Assembly (NCBI GenBank): GCA_038025085.1
Contig: CM076143.1
Coordinates: 14,679,501-14,743,500, forward strand
Length of the DNA stretch: 64,000 nt
Source of the DNA: Tetragonia tetragonoides
Taxonomy: Eukaryota > Streptophyta > Magnoliopsida > Caryophyllales > Aizoaceae
Reading direction: 5' to 3'
The stretch's first letter is position 1. Every line of letters begins with the position of its first letter. Shown one piece after another: positions 43,168 to 54,928 of this stretch. The notes under the pieces were generated by a model that was not told the DNA's origin, did no database searches, and saw only the letters and a list, made by a program, of their open reading frames with translations. A program made the translations under genes and the position numbers.

Positions 43168-43892
43168 CTGTACCACAAAAGATCCAAACCCGTTAATAGG
43201 ACCGTCAATTTTGTAGAGTTATGATCATAATTAGAAATTGTCTGTCTTTTGAATGTGTATTTTCAGTCCCTTATTTACAGTTCTATCATCATCAAATGAA
43301 AATAGGGTGCTAATCCTCACACTGAAGTTGCACATTGCACTTCCTAATTAAAATAGGACACATATGCATATGTAAGAGAACATGGTTTTTTTTTCTGATT
43401 TTTTTTTTTCTTTTACAAATGCATATATGTGTTGTTTTGATTGAAAGTGCAATTTGCAAACTCAAAATAAAATTGTTCATATATCAAATTTATAATTAGA
43501 AATCCATTTTATTTAATAAAAAATAAAAATAAAGTCGAAACTCATTCACCGCTAATAGTCAACACTCACATAATACTAAGAGTAATGAAGGGTGTCCAAC
43601 TGTCCATAGCAATGCATCCCTCAAATGAGAATTGCTGATCTTCACTCGACTAAGCTAGGTAGTCAACATCCGTATAAGAATTAGGAGACATCAAAACGAA
43701 CTAGGCCACCGCAAGCCAAAGTAAGATATAATATCCCAAAATCAATCAAATATTAGGCGAAATTGCTACAAGCTCACATGTCTCACTCTTCGTCGCCTTG
43801 CTCAATGTCAAGTGATCTGATGTAGATTGCCTGTTTTAATTTTGGTTTGGATGGGACAATTCTTTTATGGCCCAAGTAAAAATTGAAAATAC
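43168..43892. other. No gene seen
   Basis: This is AT-rich intergenic sequence right of the copia element, with poly-T runs near 43387 and 43401. Confidence 0.4.
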
Positions 43893-44217
43893 GAAAAATT
43901 TCAAAAAAGGTACCAGAGATTTGAACTAATTGCAAAAGGAGTACTTATATTTTTACTAATCTCAATTAAGGTACTTGTAATATTAAACATGTCATATTAG
44001 CAGACTTTTGATAGACGGAGTTAAGTTTTTCATCCAAAAATCTTAAAACGCACTTTAAAACACGCATAAAAACTTGGATGGAAAAGTTAACACCGTTTGC
44101 CAAAAGATTGTTGATGAGACAGGTTTGAAATTATAAATGCCTTGATTGAGATTAGTAAAAATATAGGTACCCTTTTTATAATTAGCTTAAAGATGAGTAC
44201 TCTTTTTGAGATTTTTC
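43893..44217. mobile_element. MITE with about 80-bp terminal inverted repeats
   Basis: The left arm starts GAAAAATTTCAAAAAAGGTAC and contains TATATTTTTACTAATCTCAA. The right arm on the other strand starts GAAAAATCTCAAAAAGAGTAC and contains the same inner word. The long arms suggest a Mutator-like MITE, but no 9-bp duplication is evident. Confidence 0.7.
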
Positions 44218-45249
44218 CTTGAACATATGTTCTTCCTTCTGTGTTTGAGTTGTATTACAATGTTGGTATCCCCTAGGACCCCTACACCTGGTAGCAGATA
44301 CAATTATGAAGAGGACAATACAAATGTGGGATATGTATGACTTGGTCCTCGCATGAACCAAATTCTAAAGTATGACTCCTACGCTTTCAAGAGATGACTA
44401 TAATTTTTTAACGTAAAAACTCAGATGTGGCCGCCCTATTGTATAGGGTGTACACGTCATCGTAGCGCAGCACTGAAGACACACGCATAATTTTACTCCC
44501 CAGTCTATCCCCATCCTCTACTTCCTTTACTCCCCAGTCCAATAGGTAAAAGCTGAAACAACAACTCCCTTCTACTGCCCCTCTCTCTCCACCCTAACAC
44601 CACCACCTCCAACATCAATGCCAGTTCACCACCTCATCCTCTTTTCCTGTAAGTCCCTATTTTCTCTCTCCTCTTTTTTTCTAAGTCACCGAGCCAATCC
44701 CCCCGAGTCACCAACTCAACTCGATTGAAACCCCGACTTTCTCTCTCCTCCCCACTCTCTCTCTCTCTCTCCTCTATCCAACTGCTCAACCCCTAACTCA
44801 TTTCTCTCTTTGTTTCCTCTGTTTTTCCTCTTTCAATTTTCAGATTTGCAACAGTTTGTCTATTCTCATTCACAATTAATCTTTATATTGTGTAAACTAA
44901 TTAAATTCAATTATTTCATAGAGGAGAATGTGTAGTGAGGAAGCTTCTGGTGGTGGTGGTGGTGATGATGCAATGGAGGAGAGAGAGTGGGAGATGGTGA
45001 AGGGGAGGGGAGGGAAAGAGAAAAAAAAAAAAAAAAGAACTTCGGCTAGCAACACTATTTTTGTTGGAGTTAACATTCACTTTTTTTTTATAATTATATT
45101 GAATTGATATTTTTATGCGTAAGTTCTATAATCATCTAGAAAAAGAGGTATTAGATTTTCAAAAAAGAAAAAAACAACACACGAATTTAAAAAACAAACA
45201 CCACAATTGAAAAAAAATAGCACTAGAGTTTAAAAAATTATCACCACAA
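44218..45249. other. No gene called; leader-like pyrimidine stretch
   Basis: Pyrimidine-rich sequence at 44480-44830 resembles plant 5' leaders (CTCTCTCTCCACCCTAACAC) and includes a GTAAGT-like donor near 44650. A short GGTGGTGGTGGTGG run lies at 44952-44965. No open frame with a known motif follows, so a captured promoter fragment is possible but unproven. Confidence 0.3.
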
Positions 45250-45257
45250 GGTAATAA

Positions 45258-45885
45258 TAGGGGTGAGCGCAAGCAGGTACCCACTTGAAATTTTAGGATT
45301 TGATATTGGAATTGGTTAGAGCAGTTCCTCAAATTTGGGACCCAGAATTGAAATTGGTTAGAGCAGTTCCTCGAAACTGATACCCAGACTAGGAATTAGC
45401 AGGTCCAATTCCAATACCAGGTACCCAGTTTACGTCATCCCTTACTGAAAAAAATTGTTTGACATCTTGTCTCGTAAAATTTTAATGGGAATAGTGTAAT
45501 ACTATCCAAATACTATGAGTTACGATTGTGCGACAATTCAAAAAAAAAATAAAATTAAAGCATCGAAAAGATCAAAATTGTAACATATGCAATAGAAAAA
45601 CTAAAGTAGTAGTAGTATTGGTAGGCATTGTAAATTGGACCCACCAGGTACCCAGTTGTTGGAATTGGTCCTACCAAGTATCCAGTTCTTGGAATTGCTC
45701 CCACGAGGTACCCACTAGGTCCTTGGTCCAGAAAAATAATACCCAGAATTGGAATTGCTTCTAAGCAGGTCTGAATTTTCGGACCCAGAATTGGAATTGG
45801 CGGGACCAGTTCCAGGTTCGAACCCACCAGGTCCAAACCAATTCCAGGTTCAGGACCAGGAACGCATGACCCGTGCTCACTCCTA
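45258..45885. mobile_element. hAT-type non-autonomous element, 628 bp
   Basis: The left end is TAGGGGTGAGCGC and the right end on the other strand TAGGAGTGAGCAC. The 8-bp flanks GGTAATAA (45250-45257) and GGTAACAA (45886-45893) differ at one base. Inside are many GGTACCCAGTT / CCAATTCC words of about 30-bp period, typical subterminal transposase-binding repeats. Confidence 0.8.
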
Positions 45886-45893
45886 GGTAACAA

Positions 45894-46680
45894 CGTAACA
45901 TCAGAGAAAAAAATAAACTAACACTACAAGAAAACCAAGTAACACTAGAGAAAAATAAACTAGCATTACAAGACAACCAACTAGCACTAGAGCAAAATAA
46001 ATTATTCTGTATTATTTAGGTATTGCTTTTATAATTTTATATTTTTGTAGTCAAACAATGCTCAATCAATCTTTTCTTTCTCCCTCAAATTTATAATTAA
46101 ATAAGATAACATATGTATAAACTGAATTTAGAACAACGAAAGGGGGCGCTAGATCTAGTTTTATAAACTGCCACCACAAGGTAACAAAGTAGCACTTGGA
46201 AAAAATAATCTAATACTAGAAGACAACAAAGTGACATTAAAAAATTAAATCATCACTGAGAGACAAAAAAAATGACACTAACTTAAAATAAAACAAAATA
46301 AACCTTTTTTTTTCTTATCTATGTTTATCTGTGCTTATTTGTTTTTTTGTTTTTTTTTGAGAAATGCTTATTTGTTATTTAAGCCAATATCAGAACCTTT
46401 ATAAATTATTCTCTATATTGAAAACTGAACTTCTCATAAAAAAAACAACACCTCTTGATAAAACAGTTATACACTAATCAAATTCCCAAAAGTAAATTTA
46501 CATTACATGTCGAGAAAAGGGGACACTGAAGATTAAAAAATTGTCACCACAAGTGAACAAAGTAACACTAGAGTAAAATAAACTAACCCCACAATATAAC
46601 AAAAACCAAAAACACTTATAAAGATAATATATTACCACGGAAAAAAAGTACACTGGAAAAAGAAAAACCAAAATAAAATG
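45894..46680. repeat. Diffuse repeats of an ACAAAGTAACACTAGAG type
   Basis: Variants of TCACCACAAGGTAACAAAGT followed by AGCACT.GAGAAAAATAAACT occur near 45241 (where the hAT element split it), 45886, 46168 and 46544, with extra partial copies between. No coding function is seen. Confidence 0.55.
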
Positions 46681-46770
46681 TTGGTCTTTGCGGTTTCGAA
46701 CTCAAGACCAAGGCACATATGTTGCTTTAGACCACTGTCCAAAACCGGTGACACAACTCATTGTCTATGT
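46681..46770 (-). mobile_element. SINE-like or tRNA-derived fragment
   Basis: On the minus strand TTGGACAGTGGTCTAAAGCA (box-A-like) is followed by TTGAGTTCGAAACCGC (box-B-like) at tRNA spacing. A full cloverleaf is not evident, so it is read as a tRNA-related retroposon head. Confidence 0.45.
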
Positions 46771-47008
46771 TAGTTTTTGACAATTAAATATATATAAGCG
46801 GTTAAGATAACGACCCAGATAAACACGTGCGCGCGTCTCGTGTTGACGTGATACCTAACACGCGTGTGGGACCCATAATATTCCCGTTCTATGAGATAGG
46901 TCCGCCTTTTAAGAGACCAATTGATTTTTTAATACACTAACGCGTGCGGGACCAATTTGCGCAAGTTAGGATCTTTGGGGATCTGTTATAAGCCTAGATG
47001 TTAATACG

Positions 47009-50000
47009 TTGGCTATGACATTTGTGGATCAAGCTATTATTAGAATTGCCCCATTCTTAGATCGTTTGATTAATGAGGAAGTTTCCATTGAGGTAGAGGA
47101 GAGCTTCTTCAAAGTTCATGTTTATGAGATGGGGCTGCAAAAACCAACAGTTGATGAGATGTTGGTTGTTCCTCCTTGCACTAATCCTGCGAGGGTGTCT
47201 ATGGATTTAGCAGAGCCTATGCAGGATGATATAGTTGCACATGACCCTGTTCCTAACACTGAAAATGGGGAGAGTGAGGAGTCGGTTCACTCCGCTAATA
47301 GTGGGAGACAAAACACTGGGCCAGAAATAGAGTGCAGATCTATACCTCCACACACCCCTTGGAACACTACTGCAATTAATGTTCCTTTGCATAACTCTTT
47401 TGCCACTCTTTTACAAGAGGAGGAGGTCGTCGCCGAGAACAACTGCTCTCATCCTTTGGAAGAAGACAGCAACAGAGGCTTTATGCTGGTTACTAGGAGG
47501 AGACAGAAGTGGAGGCCTATTCAAGGATTAAATGTTCCTTTAGTTGTTGGTAGAAGTGGAGAATTACAGAGTTCTTCAAAATCAGTGGCAACTTCTCATT
47601 CAGAAAATCAGAGAGATATTATGGTGGATCAAGCAGAGGAGACTTGGGATCTTCGGAAAGCAATGGGATTGAATATGGGTGCATATAAAAATTCCTTTAT
47701 ACAGGACCTCTAGAGTCTTATACAGGGTGAAGTGCAGCAGGGGCAGGATGAAGTTATAGTTGCGAATGGAACTTAGATTGTTGAACTGGAATGTGCGAGG
47801 GTTAGGGGATGGAAGTAAGTGGAAGGCTTGTAAAACACTTGCTAGAAAATATTCTTTGTCTTTCTGGTGTTTACAAGAGACAAAGATGGAGAATGTTGAT
47901 AGGTTTTGTGTCCAAAAAGTATGGGGAGATAGTACTTTTGACTATATTTTTTCTCCCACAGAGGGTTTGTCTAAGGGTTTATGGATAGTGTGGGATCCCA
48001 AAGTTTTTGTGAAAGAAACCGAGGTAGTTCACAAGAATTTTTTACTGGTTAAGGGTACTTGGCCAGCCAAACAGATGCAGTTGAATATTGTAAATGTTTA
48101 TGCTCCATGCAATGCTGCCGCTAAAAAGACACTTTAGGGAGAGTTGCTAGCACTGATTTCTCTTAATAATAATGAGTGTTGGTGTTTGGTTGGAGATTTC
48201 AATTGTGTACTTTCTGAAGATGATAGACAGGGATACACTTCTATTGACACTTCGATGGTTGATTTTTCTCATTTTGTGAATGAAGCTGGGCTTGTTGATC
48301 TTCCCCTTACTGGTTCCAAATTCACTTGGTTTTTAGCAAATGGTGCAATAATGAGTAGAATTGATTATGCTCTACTCTCACATGATACTTTGGGAGTGTG
48401 GCCTCATTTAGCATGGAAAAGTTTGGATGTGTTCTTATCTGATCACTTGCCTCTTTGTCTTGGTAGCCAGATTCAGAATTGGGGGCCTATTCCTTTCAAG
48501 TTATTTAATAATTGGTTGGATGACAACAAACTCATGCACAAGATTAAAGATAATTGGCTTTCTATGGACATACAGAGATGGGCGGGATACCGTATGCAAC
48601 AAAAGTTAAAGGCTACTTTCTTTTTAAAGAAACTCATAAGGGTGAGGGGACTTCTTTGCCGGCTATCATTGATAATATTCAGCACAATATAGCCCAACTT
48701 ACCTCACAAGCTTCTGAGGGAGATTTGGCGAGTCTAGAAAAAGCTACAAGAAGGGATTTGATGCAGAAATTGAGACATTTTGAAAAAAGTCACACGCAAC
48801 AGCTTAGCCAGAAAGCTAAAATGCATTGGCTTAGAGACGGGGATGCTAGTACGGGCTATTTCCACAGAGTTATTAGAGGCAGATTGAGCAAGACCACTAT
48901 GACTGGTATAAAGGTTGAGGGGCGAACTTGGATTGATGAACCCAGCAAGGTCAAAGAAGAAGTTGTCAGGTATTTTAGCACAATTTTCTCTGCTAATAAT
49001 TCTCATTCTTTCCTTCTTGACCTTTTGCCTTGCAATGTGGTTTCTGTTGATGATAATGTTTTGTTGGAGAGACCCTTTACTCTGGATGAAATTAAGGAGG
49101 CTGTTTGGGATTGTGATGGCAATAAAAGTCCAGGGCCTGATGGTTTCAACTTTCTGTTTTTTCAGAAGTCTTGGGAGTTCATTTCTTCCGATTTAATGGA
49201 GATGTGCCAGGAGTTTCATACAAATGCTTCTCTCCCTACAGGCATTAATTCCTCTTTCATTGCTCTCATCCCTAAAGTTCCGTGTCCCCAAGAATTTAAG
49301 GAGTACAGGCCCATCAGTTTAGTTGGCAGCATGTATAAGGTTATTTCCAAAATCCTCACGGCTAGACTGAAATTAGTGATCGATGGTTTAATCAGTGAGA
49401 CACAAACAGCTTTTGTCGGAGGTCGTCAGATTGTGGATGGAGTCCTTATTGCCAATGAGATAGTTCACATGCTTAAAAAATCTAAACAAGCAGCTTATAT
49501 TTTCAAGGTCGACTTCGCTAAAGCCTATGATTGTGTCAATTGGGATTTTCTTGATTATATGTTGAAGAAGATGCATTTTGGGGATAGGTGGAGGAAATGG
49601 GTAGGGTGGTGTGTTAGAACTGCTAGAGCCTCTGTTCTAATTAATGGTAGTCCTACTCTGGCGTTTAGTATGCAGCGAGGGCTACGACAAGGGTGTCCTA
49701 TGTCTCCGTTCCTTTACTTGATAGTTGCAGAAGGGTTTCATATGTTACTGATGAATGTCATTGCTACATGGCATGTGAAAAGGGTTCAGGTGGGGTCTTT
49801 GTGCATAAGCCACTTACAGTTTGCCGATGACACCCTTTTATTCCTGGATCAGCAGGTTGATTGTGTGAGAAATACCAAAGCCGTTCTGAGACTTTTTGAG
49901 CTTGCTTCAGGGCTTAAGGTAAACTTCTCCACGAGTAGTCTAATTGGTGTTAACACTGATGATTATGCTACTGCAGCTGCAGCTGACCTTCTTCAATGCA

Positions 50001-51960
50001 AAGTTGAAACCATGCCGTTTGGCTACCTTGGTCTTCAAATTGGGGGTAATCCTAAGCTCCTCTCTTTCTGGCAACCAGTTATCAACAAGTTCCAACAACG
50101 TCTTAATAATTGGCAACAAAAATATATCTCTTTGGGAGGGAGAATTACACTGTTGACGTCAGTTTTGTCTAGCTTACCAATTTACTACTTTTCTTTGTAT
50201 AAAATACCTAAAGGCGTGCTTGAACAACTTGAGAAAATAGAAAGGACTTTTCTGTAGGGGTCGAGTGAAGAGAAACGAAAGATAAGTTGGGTTTCTTGGG
50301 CAAAAGTAATAAAAGATAAAGCTGAAGGTGGGCTGAGTATAGCTGATTTGGAAAACAAGAATATTGCCTTGCTAGCAAAATGGAGGTGGAGGTTTGGTAC
50401 AGATCAGAATGCTTTGTGGAGAAAGGTGGTGGTAGGCAAATATAATCTATGTGATAGAGATTGGGTACCTCATGGCATTGGTAGAGGTTATTCTGATATA
50501 TGGAAAAACATAGTTGCTGCAGGTGCTTCCAACGCAATCATCAGTGACATTGTACAAAACGGTTTCCGAATAAAATTGGGAATTAGTGATAGAGCTAGTT
50601 TTTGGTCAGATGTCTGGTTAGAAGACTCCGGTCTGGCAAGTTTAAACTCTAGACTTTTTATGTTAGCAAACAATAAGGAAGCAACAGTTGCTGAAATGGG
50701 CTACTGGAATGATGATATTTGGTGTTGGACTTTTGCATACAGATGACCCTTGAGAAGTTGGGAAGAAGAGGATCATAAAGATTTGCTACTCCGATTAAAG
50801 GATGTGCAACCATCCAAAACTACTTCAGATCAGATGGCGTGGAGACATGATACGCATGGTGTTTTCAGTACGAAAGCATGCTATAAGCTTCTCAATATTG
50901 AAAATCATGTTGCAGAATGGGAGGTTTCTAGCTATATATGGGAGACTAAGGCCCCTCACAAAGTTCAGGCCTTTATATGGTTAGTATTTCATCACAGATC
51001 AGCAACTAAAGACAATTTGAAAAAAAGAGGAGTCCCTCTAGATAATGAGAGTTCTCTCTGTGTATATTGCAAGCAAAAAGTGGAAACAGAAGAGCATCTA
51101 TTTTTGCTGTGTCCTTTCACCTCTCATATATGGTATGAAGTGTATAGTTGGTGGTCCTTGGTCAGTTGTATGCCATCTTCCCTCACACAAATGATTATGC
51201 AGTGGCAACAATTTAGTAAAAAATCAGTCAAGGACCAAGGCTGGATGGTGGTATTCTTTGCAACAATATGGTCTATATGGCTTGCACGAAATCAAATATG
51301 CCTTGAAGAAAAAGAAGTGACGAAGGAGGAAATTCTAGAACTCATCATGGTGCACTCTTTTTGGTGGATTAAAGGGAGAATTTATTCTGAGATTCATACC
51401 TTACCGCAATGGATGAACAATCCCCTTTCTGTAATTGATGGTGCATCTATCTCTAGTGTGGAAGCCCCCCCCACTCTGCAGGCTGGTGGAAAATTAATAT
51501 TGATGGATCTGCTGTTGGGAAGCCAAGAGAACCTGGTTGCGGTGGTATTTTCAGAGACGATAAAGGTGATATCATGGGTGTTTTTTCAGTAAGTTTAGGG
51601 GTTGCAGACTCAAATTATGCTGAGTTGATGGGAATATATCATGCTCTTTTCATGCTTAAGCAGAAGATTGATTGGAAATACAAACAAATTCAGCACGCAA
51701 TACGAGAGCAAAATCAGGAAGCGGATACGTTGGCTCGACAAGGAATAGGGAGAGAACAACCCCTTTATGCCTGGTGTTAGCATCTTCACTCTGTATTTCA
51801 ACATTAGTGGGTGTTGTAAAATTAGTTTTAGGGGGTTTGTAACTTTTACTAGTTGGCACTTGGTGTATGGGCTTTACCGGGCCTTTGAAGTCTTGTATGT
51901 TGTGATTTGGCAATGAGATGCCTAAAATAAAATTATTTTGCTGTTCGAAAAAAAAAAAAA
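47009..51960 (+). pseudogene. Decayed L1-type LINE (non-LTR retrotransposon)
   Basis: 47009-47713 is an open frame that fits the C-terminal part of an L1 ORF1 (no zinc knuckle seen). From 47763 an APE-type endonuclease follows (LLNWNVRGLG, LQETKM, VGDFN, SRIDYAL, SDHLPL), then reverse transcriptase (SPGPDGF, YRPISLV, QRGLRQGCPMSP, FADDTLLF), a zf-RVT region (about 50940-51140) and a partial RNase H. Breaks: a TAG at 48135, a frame change at about 48600-48650, a TAG at 50255 and a TGA at 50744 in otherwise open sequence, a frame change at the C run 51466-51474, and loss of the middle of RNase H near 51685. The element ends at an A-tail (51948-51960) after TTTGCTGTTCG. No target duplication could be paired, so the 5' end near 46990 is uncertain. 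It cannot make a functional protein. Confidence 0.9.
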
Positions 51961-52750
51961 CTCAAAGAATGACTCTTGATAAAGTGAGTAATCCTTTTCT
52001 AAAAAATAAAATTAAAAAAAAAAGGAAAAAAAAAAAAAAGAAAAACTATACAGCCTAAGACAATGATTTCTGGGCTCCCAAATTCACTATCACACAAGTT
52101 TATTTATGGGTAGTTCGATTTATGCTTCAGGTCCAAAAGAAAATCGCGTGCGGAAGAGTGTTAAAATAAGTGAATACTAGCGTCACACATCGGAAAAATT
52201 AAGGAAGAAATATAAACATACAAATCAAATTAACTACTCTTATTGCCAATTGGTTTAGAATGAACCCTCACTAGACACATATAAATCAAGTGCAGATCCA
52301 TTCTAAAACCAATAAAGTAAAAATTGAGGAAAAAACCTAAACAAATAAGTCAAGTGCCCTAAACTAGGGCACTCCAAGTAACAAGCTAATTTTAGCCGAG
52401 CTACACAAACATCACCAAAATGCAAAACAATGCTATTTCACAAAAAATCAATGAAGTAAACACTTTTACTAAGTGATTATTAATATTGAGATTTGAAGGT
52501 CGTGTCGGAAATAAAATGGTACATACCACTTAACTCAACCCATCTCGAGATAGCAGTAGTCCATCTCGAATTGGACCGAACTAGGAAGCGAAAGGGCCTC
52601 AATCTCCACACATCCCATATTCCCATCTCAAATCTATTGGACCAAAGCCCAACTATTCAACCATAAGAAAATATCGAACCCTAAGGTATAAACTTGAAAC
52701 CTCCAAGTTAAAAGCGAGGGGGATCATTTCCTCCAGGTTGAAACAGAGCA
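51961..52750. other. No gene seen
   Basis: This is A-rich sequence followed by ordinary intergenic DNA with no coding signal or clear repeat. Confidence 0.4.
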
Positions 52751-52809
52751 TGCTATGCTAAATTGCTTTTTTTTTTTTTTTTTTGGTGCGAATGTTATGC
52801 TAAATTGCT
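52751..52809 (-). mobile_element. Extremely truncated retroposon with 17-bp target duplication
   Basis: TGCTATGCTAAATTGCT (52751-52767) and TGTTATGCTAAATTGCT (52793-52809) flank only a T run and GGTGCGAA. On the minus strand this is eight bases of body plus a poly-A tail. It records one target-primed reverse transcription event. Confidence 0.75.
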
Positions 52810-52927
52810 GAAAAAATCCTGCTTGGTTCAAACAATCAAACCCCTATTACCACGTCACCTGAACCTGTTAACAATACCTACGTGGCACCTCCTTTTTACC
52901 ACGTCGGCACATAAACCTCTCTCCAAC

Positions 52928-54743
52928 TAGGCCTGGCAAAAACTAACCCGACCCAATAACCCGACCCGAACCTAACCCGAAAAAAGCGGGTTAGGGTTGG
53001 GATTTTCGACCCGAAACATTAAATGGGTCGACCTGATTGACCCGAAAACTTATATGGGTTAGGTTAAGGTTGAAAATTTCAACCTGCTCAACCTGAAAAT
53101 TACCTGCTCAACCCGAAAACATTAAATGGGTCAGGTCACAGATCAGGTCGACCTGATTTTTATCGGGTTCGGGTCGACCTGATCCGTTTATCCCATCTAA
53201 CAAGTGAAATGGAAAAAATAAAAAAGTGACCCAAAACTTTTTAACCGGCCCATGAGCCAATCAGCAGCCCAAGCCCAAAATAGAGATAAAAGAGGGAAAA
53301 AAACGGAACCCTAGCCCTCATTTTTTTTGCCGTCATTTTATGTTTATCATTCTCTATTTCTCTCTCTTCCTCACTCTCTCTCACTCTCTCATATTCTCGA
53401 TTCTTCTTCAGTTCTTCTTCCTCTTCGGCTCTTCCTCTCTCGATCTCTCGATCTCACTGTCTCGACTTCTCTGAGAGAAGTTCTCTCATTCTCTCTCATT
53501 CTCTATCTTCCTCATCTTCAAGCTCTTCCTCACTCACTCTGTCTCACTCTCAGTCTCACTCTCTCACTCTCTCGATCTCTCGTTCTCACTCTCTCGATCT
53601 CTCGATCTCACTGTCTCGACTTCTCTCATTTTCTCTCATTCTCTATCTTCCTCATCTTTCAAGCTCTTCCTCACTCACTCTGTCTCACACTCCCACTCCC
53701 ACTCTCTCTCACTCTCAGTCTCACTTCATCTTTCTTTTTAGCAGGTATTGTCATTTTATCTTATTCTTCCAGTTTTTGATTATTTGTTGGTTTTAGTTAT
53801 GTTTTCTTTTTCTGATTTGTTTCTTTCATTTTTCAATTCAACATCTCCGCCTCTCAAACTAAATCATTGGTAAGATTATGCTTTTTTCGTTTTATGCTTA
53901 TATTATAGTTATTAGTTTTATTGTTTGTTATTTTTATTTGGGTTTTTATTTCTGATTTTGTACTTGAGGTTTTTGTTTTTGATTTAGGGTTTCATTTATT
54001 TAGGGTTTAGTGTTTCGATTTTTACTTTTTATTGTCTAGAAATTTTGGTTTCTGATATCAATCTTGTTATTTAGAGTTTTGATTTCTGATTTTAGGTTTT
54101 TAGGGTTACAGTTTGTACTTTTTATGGATTCTGATTTTTGATTTATGGTTTTAGGTAGATGGACCACATAGAGGAGCTGAGTTAAGATGTGCAGATGAAT
54201 TCAATGTCATCATTCATTTGAACTTTATTTTATTGAACTTTTAATTGAGTTGTTGTAATTTGTAGAGTAAAGTTTAATAATTGTAAACCTTAAAATTTGT
54301 GTGATTTTGATGTTTGATTTTTGTAGTGTAAAGATTAGTTGTTGGTAGCCTGATAATATGCTTCTTGTTTGGTTTTGGTACAAATCACATTGGTGGTACT
54401 TCTGTTAGGTTTTGTTCCTTTTAACATGTTATTTTGCCTTTGAAAGTTTAATGGAATACTAGCAGCAGATGAGCAAAAAAAAATAAAAAAAAATACTAGT
54501 AGCTAGAATTGTTGCTGCTGTACCAGCTAACCCAAAATAAGTGATATTATAAAGTTGAAAAATATCAGGTTACATAGATCAGGTTCAGGTCAACCTGATC
54601 TGTAACAGATCAGGTTCAGGTTATGTTTTTGAACCTGTTTACTAAACAGATCAGGTTCAGGTTGTGTTTTCTGACCTGTTTAGTAATCAGGTCAGTTGGG
54701 TTGAACCTGAACCCGACCCAACCTGATCTGTTTGCCAGGCCTA
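52928..54743. mobile_element. Complete hAT-type element, 1.8 kb, non-autonomous
   Basis: The ends TAGGCCTGGCAAA and TTTGCCAGGCCTA are perfect inverted repeats of 13 bp, flanked by the identical 8-bp duplication TCTCCAAC (52920-52927 and 54744-54751). GACCCGA / AGATCAGGTTCAGGTT words cluster inside both ends. The middle holds a CT-rich stretch (53327-53740) followed by GTTTT-rich sequence that looks like a gene leader and intron, but no transposase is present. The Ser/Leu-rich frame at 53327-53779 is a product of the CT run. Confidence 0.92.
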
Positions 54744-54855
54744 TCTCCAACCCCCCCAAATCTTCCTCCACAAACCACAAATTTCCCCTCTTTTCTTTTT
54801 TTCTTTTTTTTTTTCCTTTTTTTTCCTTTTTCAATAATCCACAAACCTCCCCTCA

Positions 54856-54864
54856 TTTATATAC
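54856..54864 (+). promoter_or_regulatory. TATA box of the 54929 gene
   Basis: CATTTATATACTC lies 65-73 bp before the start codon, with a pyrimidine-rich leader (CTCTCTCTTCTCTGTCTCTC) between. The hAT element ends about 112 bp upstream. Confidence 0.65.
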
Positions 54865-54928
54865 TCACTCACCTTCACTTCCCTTCTTCCTAGCACCCCA
54901 CTCTCTCTTCTCTGTCTCTCTCTCCACC

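Noticed and set aside
44480..44980. Possible gene promoter and first exon
   Set aside because: It has a pyrimidine-rich leader look and a donor-like site, but no open frame or second exon could be supported.
53327..53779. Ser/Leu-rich frame of 150 codons
   Set aside because: It is a product of CT-rich sequence inside the hAT element.
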